From assembly GCA_964553035.1 (NCBI GenBank), contig CAZKJH010000126.1, positions 1 to 11,096 on the forward strand: a stretch of 11,096 nt of DNA, read 5' to 3'. The position numbers were made by a program, and so were the translations under genes. Positions 1-6,250 of the stretch are shown here, one piece after another. The stretch's first letter is position 1. Each line of letters begins with the position of its first letter. The stretch comes from JBBQIY01 sp964553035 (lineage in GTDB: Bacteria > Verrucomicrobiota > Kiritimatiellia > RFP12 > UBA3636). The notes under the pieces are model-generated. The model worked only from the letters and a program-made list of their open reading frames with translations, was not told the origin of the DNA and did no database searches.

Positions 1-45
1 CGGACGACTCTCGGCCTGATTATGCGTCGAAGGAAGGCCAAATGA
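1..45 (+). other. possible 3' end of an upstream gene cut by the window edge
   Basis: Frame 1 is open from the window edge to a TGA at 43-45 and would encode the tail RTTLGLIMRRRKAK. A short hydrophobic run followed by an Arg/Lys cluster is how C-terminal sorting tails such as PEP-CTERM end, but 14 residues prove nothing. Frame 3 is also open, to a TGA at 81-83, so the true frame cannot be decided. The rest of 1-79 shows no other feature I can support. Confidence 0.2.
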
Positions 46-79
46 AAACGCCGTGTTACCACACTTCTCCAGCAATTTC

Positions 80-109
80 TTGACTTTAAAGTCCCTTTTA
101 TATTAGTAT
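80..109 (+). promoter_or_regulatory. putative promoter of the tRNA-Leu (and probably dapA)
   Basis: A -35 box TTGACT (80-85) and a -10 box TAGTAT (104-109) are separated by 18 bp. Each box is close to the sigma70 consensus. Transcription would start near 116, leaving about 15 nt before the mature tRNA. A perfect 12-bp palindrome, GACTTTAAAGTC (82-93), overlaps the -35 box and could be an operator or chance. Confidence 0.55.
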
Positions 110-130
110 CCTGCCCTGTCGTACAATACA

Positions 131-215
131 GGGCGAGTGGTGAAATTGGCAGACACGTCAGACTTAGGATCTGATGTCGCAAGACTTGCGGGTTCGAGTC
201 CCGCCTCGCCCACCA
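131..215 (+). tRNA. tRNA-Leu, anticodon UAG, with encoded CCA
   Basis: The 85-nt sequence folds as a class II (long variable arm) tRNA. The acceptor stem GGGCGAG (131-137) pairs with CTCGCCC (205-211), followed by discriminator A212 and an encoded CCA (213-215). The anticodon stem is TCAGA (158-162) with TCTGA (170-174), enclosing the loop CTTAGGA and anticodon TAG at 165-167. The T arm is GCGGG (188-192), loop TTCGAGT, and CCCGC (200-204). A variable arm at 175-187 can form a GTC/GAC mini-stem. Discriminator A and the long variable arm are classic leucine identity features. It decodes CUN leucine codons. The gene lies only 28 nt ahead of dapA. Confidence 0.97.
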
Positions 216-243
216 ACTTAGAATAAACCCCACACGGTCTACC

Positions 244-1113
244 ATGTTTTCAGGTACATACACAGCAATTGTGACTCCATTTAATCGCGACGGCTCGGTC
301 GACTACGGATGTTTTCGAGAGTTGATTGAAAAGCAAGTCGCCGCAGGAATCTCGGGCATCGTTCCCGTTGGAACGACGGGAGAATCCCCTACACTTTCAA
401 CAAAAGAGCATGTCGATGTCATCAAGGCCGCCGTTAAATTTGTTTCCGGTCGAATGCAGGTTATCGCGGGGACAGGTGCCAATTGCACGGAAGAGGCCAT
501 TGAGTTGACGAAGGCCGCTCTCGATGCAGGCGTTGATGCGACGCTCCAGATTACTCCGTATTATAACAAGCCGACTGCTGAAGGCCTCTTCCGTCATTTT
601 TCGGCAATCGCTGATTTGGGGTTGCCTGTGATGTTGTATAACGCGCCGGGGCGTACTTCGCGCGAAATTCCCATATCCGTGGTGAAGCGCCTCGCCGCGC
701 ATCCTTCCGTTGTTGCAGTCAAGGAAGCCGCTGGCGATGTCGGTCGCGTCAATCAGATCCGTGCAATCTCTGATCTCGAGGTGCTTTCTGGCGATGATCC
801 GCTGACGCTGCCGATGATGGCGGTCGGCGCACGCGGTGTCGTGAGTGTGGCGTCGAACGTCGTGCCGAGGCGGGTGGTCGAGATGGTCAATTTAGCGATG
901 GAGTACAAGTACAAAGAGGCACTCGTCATTCACGACGAGCTTGTGCAGCTCTTCGCTGATCTTTTCATCGAGGTGAACCCCGTTCCAGTCAAAGCCGCAT
1001 TGGCCATAATGGGGCAGATCGAAGAGATCTATCGGTTGCCACTCTGCGAAATGGAGTCGGCAAACCGAGATAAGCTTCAGTCGACGCTGACTTCGCTCGG
1101 CTTTGTCGTGTGA
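244..1113 (+). CDS. dapA: 4-hydroxy-tetrahydrodipicolinate synthase (DapA)
   Basis: This cytoplasmic TIM-barrel lyase condenses pyruvate with L-aspartate semialdehyde, the first committed step of lysine and meso-diaminopimelate synthesis. The 289 residues match the family length. The active-site residues are visible: Thr44 and Thr45 in GTTGESPTL, Tyr106/Tyr107 in TPYYNKP, Tyr132 in LYNAPGRT with Arg137 for the substrate carboxylate, and the Schiff-base Lys160 in VVAVKEAAGD. The start MFSGTYTAIVTPF aligns with the family N-terminus. No Shine-Dalgarno sequence is seen upstream, and the 28-nt gap to the tRNA has no terminator. Translation therefore probably starts from an mRNA released by tRNA 3' processing, or by an SD-independent route. 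dapB follows 46 bp downstream in the same pathway. Confidence 0.97.
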   Translation: MFSGTYTAIVTPFNRDGSVDYGCFRELIEKQVAAGISGIVPVGTTGESPTLSTKEHVDVIKAAVKFVSGRMQVIAGTGANCTEEAIELTKAALDAGVDATLQITPYYNKPTAEGLFRHFSAIADLGLPVMLYNAPGRTSREIPISVVKRLAAHPSVVAVKEAAGDVGRVNQIRAISDLEVLSGDDPLTLPMMAVGARGVVSVASNVVPRRVVEMVNLAMEYKYKEALVIHDELVQLFADLFIEVNPVPVKAALAIMGQIEEIYRLPLCEMESANRDKLQSTLTSLGFVV

Positions 1114-1159
1114 TTAAGGCAGTCTTTATTTCTTGATACCAATACGGATGGGACAGACG

Positions 1160-1960
1160 ATGACTTCAGTAGCAATTTTAGGAGCTGGCGGTCGCATGGG
1201 TGCGGCGTTGATCAGTTCAATTCGAACATACGAAAACCTTAAACTCGGGGCAGCTGTTGAGCAACCCGGTAACTCGAGCGTTGGACTTGATTCCGGAACC
1301 GTGTCGGGATGCTGGTCAAATGGTGTCACCATCACTGACGACATCTCAGCAGCGATTGCTGCAGTGGATGTCGTCATAGACTTCACGTTTCATACGGCGG
1401 TGCCTGAGACGGCCATGCTGGTGAAGAAGCACAATAAGGCCTACGTTCTAGGAACGACGGGTTTGACCACCGAGGAACTCGAAGTGGTGCAGACCGCTGC
1501 GCAGACGGTGCCGGTGCTCATGGCACCGAACATGAGCCTCGGTGTGAACTTGCTTTTAAGTCTCGTTAAACAGGCGGCGGCTATCCTCAACGAAGGTTAC
1601 GATGCGGAAATCGTCGAGATGCATCATCGTCATAAGAAGGATGCACCTTCCGGAACTGCGCTGGCGCTGGCGAAGGCCGTTGCCGCTGGTCGCGAAGTTA
1701 ATTTAGAAGATGTTGTTTGCTATGGCCGCGAAGGCATGACGGGTGAACGCAAGCCCGAGACGATTGCTATTCATGCGGTTCGTGGCGGTGACATCGTCGG
1801 CGATCATACTGTCATGTTTGCGACGGATGGTGAGCGTGTTGAAATTACGCACAAGGCGACGGGACGTCGCTGTTTGGCTGGAGGTGCACTTCGTGCCGCG
1901 GGCTGGATTGTTTCCAAAGAGCCTGGATTCCACTCCATGCGAGACATGCTTGGAATTTAA
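1160..1960 (+). CDS. dapB: 4-hydroxy-tetrahydrodipicolinate reductase (DapB)
   Basis: This NAD(P)H-dependent reductase takes the DapA product to tetrahydrodipicolinate in the diaminopimelate/lysine pathway. The Rossmann nucleotide-binding motif GAGGRMG is at residues 8-14. LGTTGLT is near 97-103 and APNMSLGVNLL near 122-132. The substrate-binding loop HHRHKKDAPSGT is at 155-166, with His155 and Lys159 equivalent to the catalytic pair of the E. coli enzyme. The C-terminal FHSMRDML is typical. I chose the ATG at 1160 (266 residues, usual length) because the nucleotide motif then begins at residue 8 and GGGA lies 6 nt upstream. In-frame TTG 1133 and ATG 1148 would add 9 and 4 residues with poorer ribosome sites. 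It probably shares a transcript with dapA. Confidence 0.96.
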   Translation: MTSVAILGAGGRMGAALISSIRTYENLKLGAAVEQPGNSSVGLDSGTVSGCWSNGVTITDDISAAIAAVDVVIDFTFHTAVPETAMLVKKHNKAYVLGTTGLTTEELEVVQTAAQTVPVLMAPNMSLGVNLLLSLVKQAAAILNEGYDAEIVEMHHRHKKDAPSGTALALAKAVAAGREVNLEDVVCYGREGMTGERKPETIAIHAVRGGDIVGDHTVMFATDGERVEITHKATGRRCLAGGALRAAGWIVSKEPGFHSMRDMLGI

Positions 1961-2013
1961 TGGGATGCGGTGGAGCGGTAAGTCGCTGCTGCGAATAATG
2001 GTATCGATACAAG

Positions 2014-2019
2014 AAGGAG
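2014..2019 (+). promoter_or_regulatory. strong ribosome binding site of rhaA
   Basis: AAGGAG lies 6 nt before the rhaA ATG and is the best Shine-Dalgarno match in the window. Neighbouring genes have weak or no SD, so rhaA may be translated more efficiently than dapA or dapB from a shared message. The 65-bp dapB-rhaA gap shows no clear promoter or terminator. Confidence 0.75.
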
Positions 2020-2025
2020 TACTAA

Positions 2026-3285
2026 ATGGCAAAGAAGAATTTAGGATGGGATTGTGCAAAAGAAATTTTCGCAGAATATGGAGTGGACGCTCAGGCCGCT
2101 ATCGATGCAGCGCTGGCAATTCCTATCGCGATGCATTGCTGGCAGGGCGATGACATTGGCGGATTTGAAAAGGCTGCTGGTGGAGCCGATGGTGGTATCG
2201 CTGTTACGGGGAATTTTCCTGGCCGCGCTCGAACTCCAGAGGAACTTCGTGCAGACTTCGAGAAAGTGCTTTCCTTCATCCCCGGCACATCGCGTATCAA
2301 CTTACATGCTTGCTATAGCGAGCCGGTAAACGGCAAATACGCGGATCGCGATGAAATCACGTTCGCCAATTTTAAGAATTGGGTCGATTGGGCCAACGCC
2401 ATCGGCATCGGCATCGACTTCAATCCGACGTTCTTCGGTCACCCCAAGGCTTCTGATGGTTTCGCGCTGGCTAATCGTGACAAGGGTATCCGCGACTTCT
2501 GGGTCGAACATGGCTGTCGCTGTCGCGAAATTGCGGCCAAAATTGGTTCCAAGACTAAGTCGTCCGTCCTCAACAACTTCTGGACACCCGATGGCTACAA
2601 AGATACGCCTGCAGACCGACTGGGCCCACGCGAACGGCTACTGGATTCGCTCGACCGCATGTTCAAGAAGAAGTACAGTCCCAAGCTAAGCGTTGACTCT
2701 GTTGAGAGCAAGCTCTTCGGCGTGGGATGCGAAAGCTACACGGTAGGCTCTCACGAATTCTATTTGGGATACGCCGTTAGCCGTCAGAAACTCGCCTGCC
2801 TTGATGTCGGCCATTTTCATCCGACAGAGGTCATTTCGGAAAAGCTTAGTGCCGTGCTCCTCTTCATGCCTGAAATTGCATTGCACGTCAGCCGTCCCGT
2901 ACGCTGGGACAGCGACCACGTTATTGCGCTCGATGACGAACTCAAGGCGATTGCTCAGGAGATCGTGTGGAACGGCCTCGAGTCGCGAATTCGTCTCGGT
3001 CTCGATTATTTCGATGCCAGCATCAATCGCATTGCCGCTTGGACGATCGGCACCCGCAACATGCGCAAGGCACTGCTCATGGCGAAGCTCACGCCGTTCA
3101 AGCTTCTTCGCGATGCCGAGAGCACCGGTGACTATACCTCCCGTTTAGCACTTCAAGAAGAGTTCCGCACATTACCCTATGGCCTTGTTTGGGATCAGGC
3201 TTGTGCTCAGACAGGCAAGGGCTCGGGCAAGCAGTGGTTGGCATCCTGCAAGAAGTACGAAGCGGATGTGCTTTCGAAGCGCTAA
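2026..3285 (+). CDS. rhaA: L-rhamnose isomerase (RhaA)
   Basis: This cytoplasmic metal-dependent (usually Mn2+) aldose-ketose isomerase converts L-rhamnose to L-rhamnulose, the first step of rhamnose catabolism. At 419 residues it has the same length as E. coli RhaA and shares long blocks with it, including MHCWQGDD (36-43), VESKLFGVG (226-234), LDVGHFHPTEVIS (259-271), LHVSRPVRWDSDHV (286-299) and FDASINRIAAW (329-339). Metal and substrate residues recognised in the family fall at Glu227, Asp260, His287, Asp295, Asp297 and Asp327. All are present, so the enzyme should be active. No rhamnulokinase, aldolase, transporter or RhaS/R-type regulator lies in the window. A rhamnose gene between lysine genes and an RNA methyltransferase is an odd setting. 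Its TAA overlaps the next ATG. Confidence 0.97.
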   Translation: MAKKNLGWDCAKEIFAEYGVDAQAAIDAALAIPIAMHCWQGDDIGGFEKAAGGADGGIAVTGNFPGRARTPEELRADFEKVLSFIPGTSRINLHACYSEPVNGKYADRDEITFANFKNWVDWANAIGIGIDFNPTFFGHPKASDGFALANRDKGIRDFWVEHGCRCREIAAKIGSKTKSSVLNNFWTPDGYKDTPADRLGPRERLLDSLDRMFKKKYSPKLSVDSVESKLFGVGCESYTVGSHEFYLGYAVSRQKLACLDVGHFHPTEVISEKLSAVLLFMPEIALHVSRPVRWDSDHVIALDDELKAIAQEIVWNGLESRIRLGLDYFDASINRIAAWTIGTRNMRKALLMAKLTPFKLLRDAESTGDYTSRLALQEEFRTLPYGLVWDQACAQTGKGSGKQWLASCKKYEADVLSKR

Positions 3286-4514
3286 TGTCACTTACCCTTA
3301 CGATTGATTCGATCGCGTATCGCGGTGCAGGAGTTGCCAGAAGCGAGGGCATTGTTTACTTTGTGCCCGGCACCTGTCCCGGCGAAGATGTCATCGCCAA
3401 GATTGTGCGCGAGAAGAAGTCCTTTAAAGAAGCGCAGGCACTTCTTGTCGTCAAACGGTCACCCGATCGGTTGAATAAGCCCAATTGCCACTTCGTGACC
3501 TCAGAGGGCGACATCCAAGTTCCCGGATGTGTTTACGATCATGTCACCCATGAAGCGGAGTTGCGTTACAAGCAGGATCAGTTACTGTCCTTCTTGTCGC
3601 GCCAGGGTGGTATTGCAAACGCCAGCGAGATCCTCCTTGAGCCCTTAAAGTCGCCGAAGTTGTTGCACTACCGTAACAAGATAACCTTGCATATCGGTCG
3701 CAATGCTGAGGGGAGCAAGATTCTCGGCTATGTCGGGGAGGACAATGTCAGCATCGTCGATGTGCCACAGTGTCCGCTTGCCGTTCCCGAGATCAATGAG
3801 GTCTTGACGGAAATTCGTGCCGATCGTGAATTTTGGAAGTATATGGGGGCTGACGGCTCCATTGCTTTGCGGTGGACGGAGACGGACGGCGTGATCGTAA
3901 TACCGGAAACGGAAGGACGTGAAGAAGCGTCTTTGCCGCCGCTGACTGAGTTGTCGCCCGTGGTCGGAAAGCTCATGGTTCCTGCTAAGGGATTTTTCCA
4001 GGTCAATTCGGAAGTCGGCGCTGAGTTGGTTTCGTATGTCACAGGTCTTGTCGAGACGTGCGAACCGCGCGAGTTGATTGATTTTTATTGTGGTGTTGGC
4101 GTGTTCGGCCTTTCGGCGTCAAAACGGAAGGTTCGTCACGTCATCGGCTTCGATTCTGGACGTGGCGTGATCCGAACGGCGAACGACAATGCCCGCCGTC
4201 TTGGACTTCCCACACGCTTCTTTTGTGAGTATTCATCTCGAATCGCCAGTCGAGCGCTTGCGCAACTTGAATCGACGAATCGTATGGTGATTGTCGATCC
4301 CCCACGTGCCGGGCTCGAGCCTGAGGTCACCTCCGCGTTACTTGAACATCCTGTTGATCATGTTGTGTATGTGTCGTGTTCACCCGATACACTCGCCCGT
4401 GATCTCGCGCTTCTGACCAAAGAAGGCAGGTATCAAGTGAAGTCGGCGCGCATCTTCGACATGTTTCCCCGCACCGCTCACTTCGAGACGGTAGTGCACC
4501 TCGCTCGGGTGTAA
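3285..4514 (+). CDS. TrmA/RlmD-type RNA (uracil-C5)-methyltransferase
   Basis: This SAM-dependent enzyme methylates C5 of a uridine in rRNA or tRNA. An N-terminal TRAM-like RNA-binding domain covers about residues 1-60. The SAM fold contains LIDFYCGVGVFGLS (264-277), GFD (288-290) and the DPPR motif (338-341). The catalytic nucleophile is Cys365 in VSCSPDTLARD, and the general base is Glu401 in MFPRTAHFE. The usual C-x5-C-x2-C cluster segment is replaced by Cys68-x13-Cys82, with Cys163 downstream. Only three of the four iron-sulfur ligands of RlmD are therefore evident. The ATG at 3285 overlaps the rhaA stop (TAATG) and has no SD of its own, which suggests translational coupling. The 409-residue length fits the family. 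Target specificity (RlmC, RlmD or TrmA-like) cannot be told. Confidence 0.93.
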   Translation: MSLTLTIDSIAYRGAGVARSEGIVYFVPGTCPGEDVIAKIVREKKSFKEAQALLVVKRSPDRLNKPNCHFVTSEGDIQVPGCVYDHVTHEAELRYKQDQLLSFLSRQGGIANASEILLEPLKSPKLLHYRNKITLHIGRNAEGSKILGYVGEDNVSIVDVPQCPLAVPEINEVLTEIRADREFWKYMGADGSIALRWTETDGVIVIPETEGREEASLPPLTELSPVVGKLMVPAKGFFQVNSEVGAELVSYVTGLVETCEPRELIDFYCGVGVFGLSASKRKVRHVIGFDSGRGVIRTANDNARRLGLPTRFFCEYSSRIASRALAQLESTNRMVIVDPPRAGLEPEVTSALLEHPVDHVVYVSCSPDTLARDLALLTKEGRYQVKSARIFDMFPRTAHFETVVHLARV

Positions 4515-4554
4515 GGTATTCTTTCCTTGAAAGACTAAAACAAGTGTCTCGTTG

Positions 4555-4580
4555 TAATCTTGACATTTTGTTCAAGATTA
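4555..4580. promoter_or_regulatory. 9-bp palindrome / hairpin downstream of the methyltransferase
   Basis: TAATCTTGA (4555-4563) and TCAAGATTA (4572-4580) are perfect inverted repeats separated by 8 bp. The stem is AT-rich and is not followed directly by a T run, so it is a poor intrinsic terminator. The dyad could be an operator or an mRNA 3'-end hairpin. It lies 40 nt after the methyltransferase stop. Confidence 0.45.
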
Positions 4581-4603
4581 TATTCGGGCGGTTGCGCGTA
4601 GCC

Positions 4604-4628
4604 GGGTGGGAATAAGGGTGGGAATGGG
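4604..4628 (+). other. G-quadruplex motif upstream of tpiA
   Basis: Five GGG runs lie at 4604-4606, 4608-4610, 4616-4618, 4620-4622 and 4626-4628, with loops of 1, 5, 1 and 3 nt. This satisfies the standard G3-N1-7 quadruplex pattern with one run to spare. A related GGGGATAAG follows at 4644-4652, and GGGAATAAG occurs at 4608-4616 and 4626-4634, making a small degenerate direct-repeat set. The motif is on the coding strand, between the methyltransferase stop and the tpiA promoter. It could form in DNA or in the 3' tail of the upstream message. Confidence 0.6.
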
Positions 4629-4653
4629 AATAAGTCACCGAATGGGGATAAGA

Positions 4654-4681
4654 TTTTTTACAGATTTTTGGAGATTTTTTT
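4654..4681. promoter_or_regulatory. helically phased T-tracts (intrinsic bend) upstream of the tpiA promoter
   Basis: T6 (4654-4659), T5 (4665-4669) and T7 (4675-4681) are each preceded by AGA. Their centres lie 10.5 and 11 bp apart, which is one helical turn. Tracts phased this way bend DNA intrinsically. The block ends 15 bp before the -35 box, where a bend or an UP-like element could help RNA polymerase bind. The function is inferred. Confidence 0.55.
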
Positions 4682-4696
4682 AGAGTCTTCAGCTTA

Positions 4697-4725
4697 TTGA
4701 CAAAATTAGTTCAGTACGGCATAAT
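4697..4725 (+). promoter_or_regulatory. near-consensus sigma70-type promoter of tpiA-secG
   Basis: The -35 box TTGACA (4697-4702) is perfect. The -10 box CATAAT (4720-4725) matches five of six positions, with an ideal 17-bp spacer. The expected start near 4732 gives a leader of about 38 nt. An AGGGG ribosome site (4756-4760) sits 9 nt before the tpiA ATG. This is the clearest promoter in the window and fits a strongly expressed housekeeping operon. Confidence 0.85.
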
Positions 4726-4769
4726 AGACCGATTCTTTTTGACAATAATGAATTTAGGGGATTTTCGCA

Positions 4770-5549
4770 ATGGCTCGTCGTATTTTGATCGCTGGTAACT
4801 GGAAGATGAACAAGACTTCCGCTGAGGGCACCGCTCTCGTGAAGGAAATCAAGGCCGCATTGCCTTGCGGCGGATCGTCCTGCTGTTCGACCGGCCCCGA
4901 AGTTCTCGTCTGCCCCCCTTATTTGACAATCCCCGCTGTTGCGGCTGAGACGGCTGGCTCCTGCGTGAAGCTGGGTGCGCAGAATGTGCATTGGGCTGAG
5001 AACGGTGCTTACACGGGTGAAGTCTCGACAGCCATGCTCAAGGATGCCAAGTGCTCCCATGTCATTATTGGACACAGCGAGCGTCGCCAGTATTTCGGTG
5101 AAACTGATGAAACTGTCAACAAGCGCACGAAGGCAGCCGTTGCCGCAGGGCTTGTCGCCGTCGTTTGTGTCGGCGAATTACTTGACGAGCGCGAAGCCAA
5201 TACGACCAACGAAGTTGTCGAGCGTCAGATTCGCGTGGGCTTTGCAGGACTCACCGCCGCTGATATGGAGAAGGTCGTGATCGCCTACGAGCCTGTTTGG
5301 GCTATCGGCACCGGAAAAGTCGCTAGCGACGAGCAGGCGCAGGAAGTTCACGCATTTATTCGCGCAAAGCTAGCTGAGCTGTTCGGAGCGAATACAGCCG
5401 AAGTGACGCGCATTCTTTATGGTGGTAGCATGAAGCCGGGCAATGCGGCTGGATTGCTTGCGCAGAAAGATATTGATGGCGGCCTCATCGGCGGCGCCGC
5501 TCTCAAGACAGAAGATTTTGTAGGCATCGTTAAGGCGGCAATCGCCTAG
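4770..5549 (+). CDS. tpiA: triosephosphate isomerase (TpiA)
   Basis: This cytoplasmic TIM-barrel enzyme interconverts dihydroxyacetone phosphate and glyceraldehyde 3-phosphate in glycolysis and gluconeogenesis. Asn10 and Lys12 in AGNWKMN, the electrophile His102 in IIGHSERR, the catalytic base Glu174 in AYEPVWAIGTGK (including the mobile loop) and the phosphate-binding YGGS (217-220) are all present. At 259 residues it is slightly longer than the typical 250. The extra length includes a Cys-rich segment near residues 33-48 (Cys33, Cys38, Cys39, Cys48) that is not standard. It is the first gene after the strong promoter, and secG follows 36 bp downstream. Dihydroxyacetone phosphate from rhamnose breakdown would also enter here, although nothing in the sequence links the two genes' control. 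Confidence 0.98.
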   Translation: MARRILIAGNWKMNKTSAEGTALVKEIKAALPCGGSSCCSTGPEVLVCPPYLTIPAVAAETAGSCVKLGAQNVHWAENGAYTGEVSTAMLKDAKCSHVIIGHSERRQYFGETDETVNKRTKAAVAAGLVAVVCVGELLDEREANTTNEVVERQIRVGFAGLTAADMEKVVIAYEPVWAIGTGKVASDEQAQEVHAFIRAKLAELFGANTAEVTRILYGGSMKPGNAAGLLAQKDIDGGLIGGAALKTEDFVGIVKAAIA

Positions 5550-5585
5550 TTTCTCAACTCGTGACTCACCGGAGATTTATCCATC

Positions 5586-6182
5586 ATGACTATGATCATC
5601 ATTCGCATTCTTATGGGGCTTGAAGCTATCGTCTGCCTCCTGCTCATCGGCATCGTTCTTATTCAGCGTTCCAAAGGGCAGGGCGTTGGCCTGAGCTTCG
5701 GCGGTGGCGCGGAAGCCGTCTTTGGTGCTCAGATGGGCAATGTACTGACCCGAACCACCGTGGTACTCGGTGTGATATTCCTCTTAAATACCGCAGTCCT
5801 CGCCGTCCTCAAGCCGACACAGCGCGGTGATTCACTTTCTGAGCGCATGACCCCTAGTACATCTGAGGCCGTCCAAGCACCTGCACCCACAGCGGAAGAT
5901 CTTGAAGCTGCACTTGGTTCTGACGCGATCGCTCCGGTTCAGGGAGCAACGGATGCTACGGCAACTGATATTGAAGCTGTTGCACCTGCTGTTGAAGCAC
6001 CAGCCGATGTTGTCGTACCTACGGCTGAAGCCATCGTGCCTGCCCCTGCAGTAATCGCACCCGCTGTCGTCGCACCCGCTGTCGTCGCACCTGCTGTGGT
6101 TGTTCCTGCTAAGGCCGCCCCTGCGGTCGTGGTTCCCACACCTGCAGAGCCTGCCGCAGAGGTTCCTGCAGAGCAGAAGTAA
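5586..6182 (+). CDS. secG: preprotein translocase subunit SecG with a long Ala/Pro/Val-rich tail
   Basis: SecG is the small accessory subunit of the SecYEG inner-membrane channel. Residues 1-80 are standard: a first membrane helix (about 4-25), a cytoplasmic loop with IQRSKGQGVGLSFGGG (26-41) and FGAQMGNVLTRTT (46-58), then a second helix (about 58-76). Most SecG proteins end soon after, near 75-130 residues. This one runs to 198, with a low-complexity tail (about 81-198) that is acidic at first and then Ala/Pro/Val-rich with APAVV units. The start at 5586 has GGAG 11 nt upstream. An in-frame ATG 6 nt later is possible but worse placed. tpiA-secG adjacency is common in bacteria and supports the call. 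No clear terminator follows. Confidence 0.93.
   Translation: MTMIIIRILMGLEAIVCLLLIGIVLIQRSKGQGVGLSFGGGAEAVFGAQMGNVLTRTTVVLGVIFLLNTAVLAVLKPTQRGDSLSERMTPSTSEAVQAPAPTAEDLEAALGSDAIAPVQGATDATATDIEAVAPAVEAPADVVVPTAEAIVPAPAVIAPAVVAPAVVAPAVVVPAKAAPAVVVPTPAEPAAEVPAEQK
6057..6101 (+). repeat. 15-bp tandem repeat inside secG (three units)
   Basis: Two identical 15-bp units (6057-6071 and 6072-6086) are followed by a third with three mismatches (6087-6101). Each encodes APAVV. The period is a multiple of three, so gain or loss of units keeps the frame and only changes tail length. Further imperfect Ala/Pro/Val units flank it. Confidence 0.85.
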
Positions 6183-6250
6183 GGTTTCTGGCTGAGCCCA
6201 GCTTCATCAAAAAGTTGTATCGAGAGGTACGCCTTAGCGAAAGAAGAAAG

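Noticed and set aside
1133..1159. TTG (1133) or ATG (1148) starts for dapB
   Set aside because: ATG 1160 has a better-spaced GGGA and puts the Rossmann motif at the usual distance from the N-terminus.
3189..3284. 32-residue N-terminal extension of the RNA methyltransferase
   Set aside because: It would lie wholly within the rhaA coding sequence. The TRAM-like domain begins directly at the ATG at 3285.
5939..6139. Thr/Ala/Gly-repeat open frame antisense to secG
   Set aside because: It is the low-complexity shadow of the Ala/Pro/Val codons of the SecG tail.
6188..6201. Possible terminator hairpin after secG
   Set aside because: The stem is only 4 bp (CTGG/CCAG) and no T run follows.
6215..6250. 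Upstream TTG start for the exported barrel protein
   Set aside because: It adds a charged 12-residue leader that would spoil an otherwise normal signal peptide.
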